This document shows, piece after piece, positions 56,802-63,169 of a DNA stretch of 63,169 bases (positions within the stretch are counted from its first letter, which is position 1; the number at the start of each line of letters is the position of its first letter). This stretch comes from an uncultured Kangiella sp. (GTDB taxonomy: Bacteria > Pseudomonadota > Gammaproteobacteria > Enterobacterales > Kangiellaceae), in contig CATNCP010000012.1 in the NCBI GenBank assembly GCA_950096615.1, forward strand, positions 1 through 63,169, given 5' to 3'. The notes beneath the pieces were generated by a model. It made no database searches, was not told the DNA's origin, and was given only the letters and a program-made list of their open reading frames with translations. The position numbers and the translations under genes were made by a program.

Positions 56802-58129
56802 TGGCAGTGGCTTTTCCAAAAGGTTGGATGGATGTAAATTTAGAGGAAGTGGTAGAAATCCTTGACTCGATGCGAGTCCCTGTCAATAACAAGGAACGGC
56901 AATCACGAATAGATGGCAAGTCAGCATCACAACTTTTTCCTTATTACGGGGCTACTGGAGAGGTTGGGAAAATTGACGGATACCTATTCAATGAAGATTT
57001 GGTTGCTTTAGGTGAGGATGGAGTTCCTTTTTACGATCATTTAAAAACTAAAGCATATTTACTATCTGGGAAAACATGGGTTAATAACCATGCTCATGTT
57101 TTAAAAGGTTGGCCAGATGGATTAAACAATAAAATTCTCCTTCACTATTTAAACCAGTTTGACTATCACGGCTATGTTAATGGGGGAACTAGGCTGAAGC
57201 TTACGCAAGCAAACATGCGGAAAATACCAGTTCCACTTCCCCCTCTAGCCGAACAAAAAGTCATCGCCGAGAAACTTGACACTCTGCTGGCACAGGTGGA
57301 AACCACCAAAGCCCGCCTCCAACGCATCCCCCAAATCCTAAAAACCTTCCGTCAATCCGTCCTCAACGCCGCCGTCAGCGGTAAATTGACCGAAGAGTGC
57401 GGAATTAGCCAACCTGCTGAAAGAATGTATAAAAACTTAGGTGATGTTGGTGTAATAGTAAAAACTGGTCCTTTTGGAAGCTCACTCCATAAAAGTGATT
57501 ACATTCCGAACGGTATTCCTGTTGTAAATCCTATGCACATCTCAGAAGGAAAAATTTTGCCCTCAAGATTAATGTCAATTTCTGAAAAAAAGTTTCACGA
57601 GCTTTCAAGTTGGCAATTAAAAAAAGGAGATGTAGTTGTTGGACGTCGAGGTGAGATGGGAAGAGCTGCACTTTACTGTGCGGGTGAAAAAATGCTTTGT
57701 GGTACTGGTTCAATGATATTACGTTCTCCAGCTAATGTCCTTCCGAAATACTTAGAGATCATTATAAGGTCACCAAAGGCTGTTGATTATTTTAACCGTG
57801 CATCTGTTGGATCAACGATGGTTAATCTTAATCAAAAAGTTATTAAAGCATTAGCTGTTTATTTTCCTGGTCTAGAAGAACAAACCCAGATCGTAAATCG
57901 TGTAGAAGAACTTTTCGCCTTTGCTGACAGTATTGAAGAAAAAGCTAATGCCGCATTAGCTCGCGTCAATAACCTCACTCAATCCATACTCGCTAAAGCA
58001 TTCAGAGGCGAACTAACCGAGCAATGGCGTAAAGACAACCCCGAACTTATCACCGGCAAAAACTCCGCCGAAGCCTTATTAGCAAAGATAAAAGCCGAAC
58101 GTGAAGCAATAAAAGCTACCAAAAAATAA
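56801..58129 (+). CDS. hsdS: Type I restriction-modification specificity subunit HsdS
   Basis: This 442-aa protein has two target-recognition domains (about 1-130 and 200-350) and two conserved helical regions: PLPPLAEQKVIAEKLDTLLA and EEQTQIVNRVEELFAFADSI. The repeat-like layout sets the spacer of the bipartite target. The target-recognition domains are visibly more AT-rich than the conserved segments, as expected of exchangeable cassettes. The recognition sequence cannot be told. Confidence 0.93.
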   Translation: MAVAFPKGWMDVNLEEVVEILDSMRVPVNNKERQSRIDGKSASQLFPYYGATGEVGKIDGYLFNEDLVALGEDGVPFYDHLKTKAYLLSGKTWVNNHAHVLKGWPDGLNNKILLHYLNQFDYHGYVNGGTRLKLTQANMRKIPVPLPPLAEQKVIAEKLDTLLAQVETTKARLQRIPQILKTFRQSVLNAAVSGKLTEECGISQPAERMYKNLGDVGVIVKTGPFGSSLHKSDYIPNGIPVVNPMHISEGKILPSRLMSISEKKFHELSSWQLKKGDVVVGRRGEMGRAALYCAGEKMLCGTGSMILRSPANVLPKYLEIIIRSPKAVDYFNRASVGSTMVNLNQKVIKALAVYFPGLEEQTQIVNRVEELFAFADSIEEKANAALARVNNLTQSILAKAFRGELTEQWRKDNPELITGKNSAEALLAKIKAEREAIKATKK

Positions 58130-58151
58130 CGAACAAGGAAAAATTATAAAA

Positions 58152-59927
58152 ATGAATAAGAAGAATACTCTGAGACGATGTGTATACGCGGTTTTGGGGG
58201 TATTATGTTTGGCATTTTCAGTTTATTGGGTTTATTCATACTTGATTAACGACGGTGAATTTATACCCTTTTCAATTGTTAGCATTATGCTGAGTGTTTT
58301 CTTTTTCAGAAGAAGTTATCTCGGAGATGGGTTTGATTATAGAGGGTACTTCTACTCTAGTTATTTTTCTACTGACCCTGAAGGAATTGCATCCAAAAAA
58401 GAGCTTTATTTGAGTTTGCCCTTTCGTATTCTAGTTGGTCTCATTGGTATGTTTTTTTTGATACTTTTAGGGAAATTAATTTCAATAATTGATAAAGACA
58501 CAGGTATAATTCCAGTTTTAATAGGTTTATCACTTTTAGCACCCATCGTTTTTATTTGTCTATATTTCTCAATTTTCAGGAAACAAAAAGCTCAAAAAAC
58601 TGAACTAAAACTTACGGGCAAACTTGGAATTATTGTTATTTACGGAATAGCCTTTCTCTTACTCAGTATTTTTCTATGGGCTGTTTTATCCTCTTTTGTA
58701 AACCTTGATGTTGTCATCATTATGGCTTTAACCCTGTCTATGTTGCTACTTATGTTCAAGGTCATAAAGGATAACTATAAGGTCTTCATCCATTCAAAAA
58801 AAGGGCACTTTTTCAAAGGGATCATAAAAGCATTTTTTTGCTGGGCACCATTGTTAGTGTTCTTATTACCCGGCATGTACCTGTCAAACTACATGAGTGA
58901 TTACTCAGCAAGAGTTGATAGCGAAATTATAGAGAAATTAAATAAAAAGCACCAAGGCTATGTATTCGACCCAGAAGAACTTGAGTGTGGTTGGGACCCG
59001 TTTTGTCACTTAAATCCATACAATAAAATTAAGAAAACAATAAATGCTCAGTATTTGAAACTTAATAGTAGGGAGAAATCAATTGAGGCTTACCAAGCAT
59101 CGAAAGGCTCATATAGTATAGTGTATGAAATATTAGGTCACATATTGAACCTTTTGCTGATCTTTACAGTTATCACTAGTTACCTTAAAACATTATCTCG
59201 ATTCGTTGTTTCAAGTAATACTGGGGTTATAGCTACATTAAAAGGTAAAACTGAAAGAAAGGGAGGGCTTTCTAAAGTATTGAGTCTTGGGAAAAGCTTT
59301 GACCTTAATGAAAATCATTTTGACTACAGCTGTTACTACATTAATCGCCTTTATGAGCCGGATAATGCGGTGCCCAATATTGTATTGCCTCAACCTTCAA
59401 AAGCTGTTTTCAGACGGTTGCTCTCTAATTCTTATGTATTTAATAAGATCGAGCTAGAAGAAATTGACCAGCCTATTCTGTTTACAGGGGAGGGTAGTGA
59501 GGAATTTGTTGTGTGGGAGCTGGAAGAAGGTCAGGAGGTGATCTTCGATTTTAAAAATCTGGTAGCAATGAGTCAGACAATTAACTTAAAGTCAGTATTT
59601 AGTTTTAAAGTTCCTACATTGGTACTCGGGAAATCAATTTTTTCGAGTGCCAAAGGTCCAGGAGTATTGATATTTAAAACTAAGGGGCTCGCTCATTGTT
59701 ATACGTCTACGCAAAGCGCAAGGAGTGTGCCGCTAAGAAGGGTTTTAGCATGGAGCCGTGATGTCGAATTTGATTTAATGTCGGACAAAAGCATTGCTAA
59801 CGTGTATTTTAGCTCAGTATATTTGAAGCCTACCAGTGGTCGAGGTATTTTAGTAGACTCTGATGTTAGTGGTAAAAAGTCTTCCGGTATTGTTTCTTAC
59901 ATTAAGGACTTTTTAATTCCAATTTAA
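58152..59927 (+). CDS. Unknown multi-pass membrane protein downstream of hsdS
   Basis: This 591-aa protein has about seven membrane helices in residues 10-245, a soluble loop with Cys pair (ELECGWDPFCHLNP, about 278-290) and another helix (about 325-350). Its C-terminal 230-residue beta-rich domain (GEGSEEFVVWELEEGQEVIF, then GVLIFKTKGLAH) loosely resembles AIM24-type domains. That resemblance is weak. It starts 22 bases after hsdS and is very AT-rich. Cargo of unknown function, possibly defence-related by position only. Confidence 0.75.
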   Translation: MNKKNTLRRCVYAVLGVLCLAFSVYWVYSYLINDGEFIPFSIVSIMLSVFFFRRSYLGDGFDYRGYFYSSYFSTDPEGIASKKELYLSLPFRILVGLIGMFFLILLGKLISIIDKDTGIIPVLIGLSLLAPIVFICLYFSIFRKQKAQKTELKLTGKLGIIVIYGIAFLLLSIFLWAVLSSFVNLDVVIIMALTLSMLLLMFKVIKDNYKVFIHSKKGHFFKGIIKAFFCWAPLLVFLLPGMYLSNYMSDYSARVDSEIIEKLNKKHQGYVFDPEELECGWDPFCHLNPYNKIKKTINAQYLKLNSREKSIEAYQASKGSYSIVYEILGHILNLLLIFTVITSYLKTLSRFVVSSNTGVIATLKGKTERKGGLSKVLSLGKSFDLNENHFDYSCYYINRLYEPDNAVPNIVLPQPSKAVFRRLLSNSYVFNKIELEEIDQPILFTGEGSEEFVVWELEEGQEVIFDFKNLVAMSQTINLKSVFSFKVPTLVLGKSIFSSAKGPGVLIFKTKGLAHCYTSTQSARSVPLRRVLAWSRDVEFDLMSDKSIANVYFSSVYLKPTSGRGILVDSDVSGKKSSGIVSYIKDFLIPI

Positions 59928-59974
59928 TCGCAAGTTGATTTGAATTATTAATTTGGCAAGGGAAGTGGTCTGTA

Positions 59975-60970
59975 ATGAGCTTGATTTTTCCTGATATTAC
60001 TCTATTCAATAAACTCTGTGGTTTGAAGGAGCCATACAAAGATTTTTCCGAGCTTACAGGAGGAGGGGTGTCGCCGAATACTTTAAAGAAAGTGATCTCT
60101 CCATCTCATACTGCCTCTCCTAGAACTTTTGTAAAACTTCAAAACTTTCGACAAGAAAATCGACAGATAAGTGAGTTATTTGATAATTACGCTAATTTTA
60201 TTCATCAATTAGGCCTTGACCCTGAAAATGGACGAAAGCCATTTTCTGTTACTTACTTTTCCCTGTATTTGGAATTAGCATTTTACTCCAAGTATGCTTC
60301 AAACTGTCTGTATCAATTAATAAAGCTAGATGTAGACCTATTTAAAGCTTGTGAGCTTAGTGACCACACACACTTTCAAAAGTCTATTCTTGAAAATAAA
60401 AGGCTATGTTCGGGGTTATTGAAGAGACTGGGATTCAACTTTGTTGCTCAGCACGATCGGCTGAGTGATAAGTGCTTAAGAAGTAATTTTCTAAGTGTAT
60501 CACTATACGCACTAGCTTCTTTCGATGTAGTACTCAAAAAGAGGTTGGAGATACCAAGTAATAAAATGGTATTCGGGGGACTGTTTGAATATTACAATCA
60601 GTTAAAAGATCAAAAATGCATATTCGAGGCTTACTGGGAGAATATTAAAGAAAATTTAAGCAATACATATAGCATTCCCCCTAGCTGGCATGCATTTTCT
60701 GAGTGGTATGCAGCAGAATTTGGTGGAGATAAAGAGGATAAACGAAAAAGTTTAATAAGGTATAGGAGAGGGAAAGGGCCCTCAAAGAAACGGCTCAAAG
60801 AAATCCTGAAGCTCATATTTAAAGATGAGCAAATCGTTCAATTATATGAGTGGCGTCACCTTTTGTGTGTTTATTTGGAAAACTTTAACCATCTATTAAG
60901 TTTTGATTTTTCTGAAATCACAGAAGAATATTTCGAGTATATTAAGTATCATAACTCCCACTACAATTAA
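59975..60970 (+). CDS. Unknown helical protein, possible regulator
   Basis: This 331-aa soluble, mostly helical protein has no known family. Its N-terminus (FSELTGGGVSPNTLKKVISP) is HTH-like, and residues 260-275 (RYRRGKGPSKKRLKEIL) form a basic helix-turn-like patch. Several Cys residues occur in the middle. It follows the membrane protein by 47 bases, so the two probably form one unit. SD GGGAAG is 10 bases upstream. The stop lies in the hairpin listed next. Confidence 0.7.
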   Translation: MSLIFPDITLFNKLCGLKEPYKDFSELTGGGVSPNTLKKVISPSHTASPRTFVKLQNFRQENRQISELFDNYANFIHQLGLDPENGRKPFSVTYFSLYLELAFYSKYASNCLYQLIKLDVDLFKACELSDHTHFQKSILENKRLCSGLLKRLGFNFVAQHDRLSDKCLRSNFLSVSLYALASFDVVLKKRLEIPSNKMVFGGLFEYYNQLKDQKCIFEAYWENIKENLSNTYSIPPSWHAFSEWYAAEFGGDKEDKRKSLIRYRRGKGPSKKRLKEILKLIFKDEQIVQLYEWRHLLCVYLENFNHLLSFDFSEITEEYFEYIKYHNSHYN

Positions 60971-60982
60971 TTGTAGTGGGAG
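60955..60982. terminator. 28-bp perfect palindrome between convergent genes
   Basis: CTCCCACTACAATT and AATTGTAGTGGGAG form a perfect 14-bp inverted repeat covering the last codons and stop of the plus gene and ending 7 bases before the stop of the minus gene at 60990. It is probably a bidirectional terminator or mRNA 3'-end structure. Confidence 0.75.
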
Positions 60983-60989
60983 TATATGG

Positions 60990-61118
60990 TTACTTTCTAT
61001 TAGGATTCATTTGCTTTCCTCTATTTCCTTGTGCTTTAGAGTAGGCCTTATTTGAGCCACTTGTACCCTTATTAGGGTTGGATTGGTTAGCTTTATGGTT
61101 AGCGTTTGCTTTTAACAT
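60990..61118 (-). CDS. 42-aa Asn/Lys-rich small protein
   Basis: This 42-aa protein opens MLKANANHKANQSNPNKGTS and ends QGNRGKQMNPNRK. It has an excellent SD (GAGGT) 7 bases upstream of its ATG. The repeated 'ANQ.NPN' and 'G..R' style resembles small, disordered proteins known in Vibrio and Shewanella. The frame continues further upstream through tRNA-like sequence, but that part has no start signal and looks random. Function is unknown. Confidence 0.65.
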   Translation of the reverse strand: MLKANANHKANQSNPNKGTSGSNKAYSKAQGNRGKQMNPNRK

Positions 61119-61280
61119 GTACTGTACCTCACTAGATTGAATGAGCGTTAAGATTAACTGACAGGGTTGTCCCGGGGTAGGGGCATACATTTTCAAAATG
61201 TTAGTTTTAATATTTCTGCGTTTGCTCATTAGATTCATTATACCGCTGCCCCAATTTCCAGTAAGGAAGTTAAACAATTT

Positions 61281-61305
61281 TAAAAATGGGACATCTTTGG
61301 GACAT
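61281..61305 (+). promoter_or_regulatory. Right-end GGGACAT elements, possible integrase arm sites
   Basis: AAAAATGGGACATCTTTGGG (61282-61301) repeats the left-end element with two mismatches, in the same orientation. A second TGGGACAT (61298-61305) follows directly. They lie about 90 bases inside attR. Confidence 0.5.
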
Positions 61306-61395
61306 CCCCAGGCTCTTTGTAACCCCTTGGAGGCCTTTAAGTTTCTTTTAAGTTGTTGATTTATAATATAACTCAATGAGTTGCTAACCAAAATG

Positions 61396-61424
61396 GTGGG
61401 TTCAAATCCCACCCTCACATATTG
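61396..61424 (+). other. attR, damaged copy of the tRNA-Ser 3' end
   Basis: The copy has 21 bases identical to tRNA-Ser 42874-42894, then A in place of TCCGC, then CATATTG as in the left copy. The lost bases are part of the acceptor stem, so this copy could not restore the tRNA upon excision. No tRNA 5' half is present. Confidence 0.75.
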
Positions 61425-61427
61425 AAG

Positions 61428-61453
61428 AAACCGGCTTAATTGCCGGTTTTTTT
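61428..61453 (+). terminator. Intrinsic terminator next to attR
   Basis: AAACCGGC and GCCGGTTT form an 8-bp stem with loop TTAATT, followed by a T-run. It is probably the original terminator of tRNA-Ser, now displaced by the island. Confidence 0.85.
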
Positions 61454-61599
61454 ATGCCTAGAATATTTATAATATTTTGAATTTATACCCTTTCAAAATT
61501 CGACTTTATAGTTTCTTTTCTTTATGTTGTAGCTAGGTTGTCACCAAGATTTTAAGTTCTTGGGATTTGATTTTTTAACGTCAATAATAAGAGAGCTCT

Positions 61600-62934
61600 A
61601 TGATTCAGCGGTTGGTTTTATTCTTTGGTGTCATTCTTAGTACGTTATTTTTTTCTCAGGCGTCTGCTGTGGCGGGGGATGCTGAGGGTGCAGTTAATCC
61701 GTGGCCGGAGGTTCGCAAGGAGCGAATCAATATGTTACTGCCTCGGGCGTTGGAGGCAGCGGAGGTTGATGCGTGGGTGATTTTGTGTCGTGAAAATAAT
61801 AATGATCCTTTGGCGGATCATGTTGGTTGTGAGAATGCGGGTGCTCCGGCGGCTTATGTGTTTTATCGTTTAAGCGATGAGAAAGGCGGTGGCGAGTTTT
61901 ATTCGCTGGTGTTTTCGCCTTCGAGCGAGGCTACGGCGCTTGCTGAGTTAGAGATTCATGACAAGGTTGTGTCGGTGTCGCGAGGTGAGTCTGCTCTTGA
62001 GTATGCGGCAGAGTTTATTCAGGAGCACGATTTTCAGCGTATTGCAGTGAACTCATCGGTGAATAATGCGCAAGCTGATGGTTTGAGTTATACCCAACGA
62101 TTAGCTCTAGAAAAGGTTTTAGGTGATAAGTTTGCGCAACGTCTAGTGTCTTCAGAAGAATTGGTATACGAGTGGTTAGCGATTAAGTTACCGCAGGAAG
62201 TGGATATTATGCGCGAGGCTGCTCGGTTGACTGCCGAGTGGCAAATCGAGGCATATAAACAGGTAGTTCCGGGTAAGACTACTGATGCTGATGCGGCGCG
62301 TTTTTTGAAAGCTAAGATGGCGGAACATGGCGTGACCGATGCTTGGGCGCCGGATCAAAATCCCAACGTGAACTCTGGCGCCGATCGTGGTCACTCGCAC
62401 GCGACTGGTAAAGTCATTATGCCGGGTGATGTGATTCAAACGGACTTTGGGATTAAGGTTCATGGTCGTTGGGTCAGCGACATTCAGCGTTTTGCTTATG
62501 TGTTAAAGCCGGGTGAAACAGAACCTCCAGAAGATATTCAGCATTATTGGGAAAGCGCTCGCGCTGGTGGACGTGCCGCTTTTGAGGCGATGAAACCAGG
62601 CGTTCGTGGAATTGATGTCGATGCGGCGCAAAGCGTATTGATGAAGCAGAAAGGCTCTGAACATGTAATGTGGAGTACGGGGCATCCTGTGGGTTATGTG
62701 GCGCATGATACTGGGCCAAACTTAGGAGGTTCAAGAGGTGCGACAGTAAGACCTGCTGCTCAGAAGTTACTTAAAGCTGGAATGGTATTCGCCTTCGATG
62801 GCTTTCATGCGTGGAAGCGTGATGATGGAACCACTAAGACGATTTCAGTGGAGGAGATGGCGGTGATTACTGAAGACGGTGCTGAATACCTGATACCACC
62901 TCAAGAAGAGCTGATTCTAATTCCAAGTGAATAA
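61600..62934 (+). CDS. Exported M24-family (Xaa-Pro-type) metallopeptidase
   Basis: This 444-aa protein has a signal peptide (about 1-22, ending ASA), so it acts in the periplasm. The creatinase-like N-terminal domain (about 40-200) precedes the pita-bread catalytic domain. Metal ligands visible are Asp in VIQTDFGIKV, Asp in WVSDIQRF, His in STGHPVGYVAHDTG and Glu in VEEMAVIT. The fourth ligand, usually Glu, is Asp in VFAFDGFHAW. It hydrolyses Xaa-Pro bonds by family knowledge, though the substrate here is unproven. SD GAGAG precedes the ATG. Confidence 0.88.
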   Translation: MIQRLVLFFGVILSTLFFSQASAVAGDAEGAVNPWPEVRKERINMLLPRALEAAEVDAWVILCRENNNDPLADHVGCENAGAPAAYVFYRLSDEKGGGEFYSLVFSPSSEATALAELEIHDKVVSVSRGESALEYAAEFIQEHDFQRIAVNSSVNNAQADGLSYTQRLALEKVLGDKFAQRLVSSEELVYEWLAIKLPQEVDIMREAARLTAEWQIEAYKQVVPGKTTDADAARFLKAKMAEHGVTDAWAPDQNPNVNSGADRGHSHATGKVIMPGDVIQTDFGIKVHGRWVSDIQRFAYVLKPGETEPPEDIQHYWESARAGGRAAFEAMKPGVRGIDVDAAQSVLMKQKGSEHVMWSTGHPVGYVAHDTGPNLGGSRGATVRPAAQKLLKAGMVFAFDGFHAWKRDDGTTKTISVEEMAVITEDGAEYLIPPQEELILIPSE

Positions 62935-62962
62935 CGCTTTTTATACTTTATCGTATCAGCAT

Positions 62963-62990
62963 AAAAAAGCCCGCTAATCGCGGGCTTTTT
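62963..62990. terminator. Bidirectional intrinsic terminator
   Basis: AAAAGCCCGC and GCGGGCTTTTT surround loop TAATC. A-run and T-run flank the stem, so it works for both the M24 gene (plus) and the convergent partial gene (minus). Confidence 0.92.
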
Positions 62991-63007
62991 AGTGGTTGCT
63001 TGTTTGC

Positions 63008-63169
63008 CTACTTTTTAAGTTCTAGCTGATAGGCGTGGCGCATTTTGTCGGCTTTTGCGCTTTTGGGCTTATCAGGCCAGCTCATATCGATTGAGTTTGT
63101 GCCTTTTTGTAGCACACCTTTGTCTACGAAGGCGTAGAAGGTGGTTGCTTGGTGTGGCTCAAACTTGGT
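63008..63169 (-). CDS. Partial hypothetical protein, C-terminal 53 residues
   Basis: The frame enters from the right edge and ends at TAG 63008-63010. The visible C-terminus (TKFEPHQATTFYAFVDKGVL, then QKGTNSIDMSWPDKPKSAKA) is basic and ends in LELKK. No family is recognised and the start lies outside the window. It is convergent with the M24 gene across the bidirectional terminator. Confidence 0.6.
   Translation of the reverse strand, partial: TKFEPHQATTFYAFVDKGVLQKGTNSIDMSWPDKPKSAKADKMRHAYQLELKK

Larger units (their letters stand above)
42874..61424. mobile_element. Genomic island in tRNA-Ser(UGA), probable integrative mobilizable element
   Basis: The borders are a direct repeat of the tRNA 3' end (42874-42906 and 61396-61424) and matching GGGACAT elements just inside both ends. 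The content is a tyrosine integrase and excisionase, a MobI-like gene, an SRAP-umuDC cassette, a type I restriction-modification system and unknown genes. Most of it is more AT-rich than the flanks. No conjugation machinery (type IV secretion, relaxase, coupling protein) is seen, so it could move only with a helper element. Mobility is inferred. Confidence 0.75.
61119..61599. other. 481-bp gap: right end of the island
   Basis: This gap has no other gene. It carries the promoter of the small minus gene, two GGGACAT elements (61288-61305), the damaged attR (61396-61424), the terminator at 61428-61453 and then the promoter region of the M24 peptidase gene. Host sequence resumes after about 61424. 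Confidence 0.6.

Noticed and set aside
61119-61418. Upstream extension of the 42-aa gene
   Set aside because: It runs through the att site and has no start signal; the inner ATG has an excellent SD.
61396-61424. A second tRNA gene at the right island end
   Set aside because: Only the T-arm and part of the acceptor stem are present; no 5' half exists nearby.

Overview
The window looks like a chromosomal segment of a marine-type gammaproteobacterium, most likely Kangiella or a close relative. That placement is inferred from the gene content and protein style; no search was run. It reads as an ordinary housekeeping backbone interrupted by accessory blocks.

Backbone, about 1-20,050. This part holds a periplasmic isoaspartyl peptidase with a lipoprotein gene, a Fur-box-controlled small gene, pyrC-rnt, gloA, a cyanide-insensitive-type bd oxidase operon (cydA-cydB plus a 52-aa DUF2474-like subunit), small stress or unknown genes, a divergent VOC/LysR pair, and the classic translation operon thrS-infC-rpmI-rplT-pheS-pheT-ihfA-merR. 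infC starts at an AUU codon. Candidate L20 and pheST leader structures lie at the usual places. The block ends with tRNA-Pro(GGG).

Accessory block 1, about 20,050-22,390. Just downstream of tRNA-Pro lie an AT-rich putative abortive-infection membrane protein with an N-terminal Cys4 ribbon and a truncated HK97-type major capsid gene on the minus strand. This looks like the remains of a prophage or defence island. An 889-bp non-coding stretch with inverted repeats follows and leads into the giant gene.

Giant surface locus, 22,394-42,707. One 5534-aa secreted protein carries about 37 Calx-beta repeats, 3 cadherin-like repeats, 3 bacterial Ig-like repeats, a DUF11-like domain, an SdrD/Cna-B-like region and two C-terminal OmpA-like domains. 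It overlaps by 8 nt a 1238-aa predicted outer-membrane beta-barrel protein, so the two are probably made together as a surface machine. A 1343-bp block of four Calx-beta repeats occurs twice almost identically, 2337 bp (779 codons) apart.

Genomic island, about 42,874-61,424. It is inserted in the 3' end of tRNA-Ser(UGA). A second, indel-damaged copy of the tRNA 3' end lies at the right end, and matching AAAAATGGGACATnnTTGGG elements lie inside both ends. It carries an S9 peptidase lipoprotein, a MobI-like gene facing an SRAP (YedK/HMCES)-umuD-umuC cassette across a repeat-rich 660-bp non-coding region (candidate oriT), an Xre/MbcA-type antitoxin-like gene, a small unknown gene, an excisionase-integrase pair, a full type I restriction-modification system (hsdR, hsdM, hsdS) with two unknown followers, and a 42-aa Asn/Lys-rich protein. 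The arrangement suggests an integrative mobilizable element carrying DNA-repair and defence cargo.

The backbone resumes with an M24-family metallopeptidase, and the window ends in a partial minus-strand gene.
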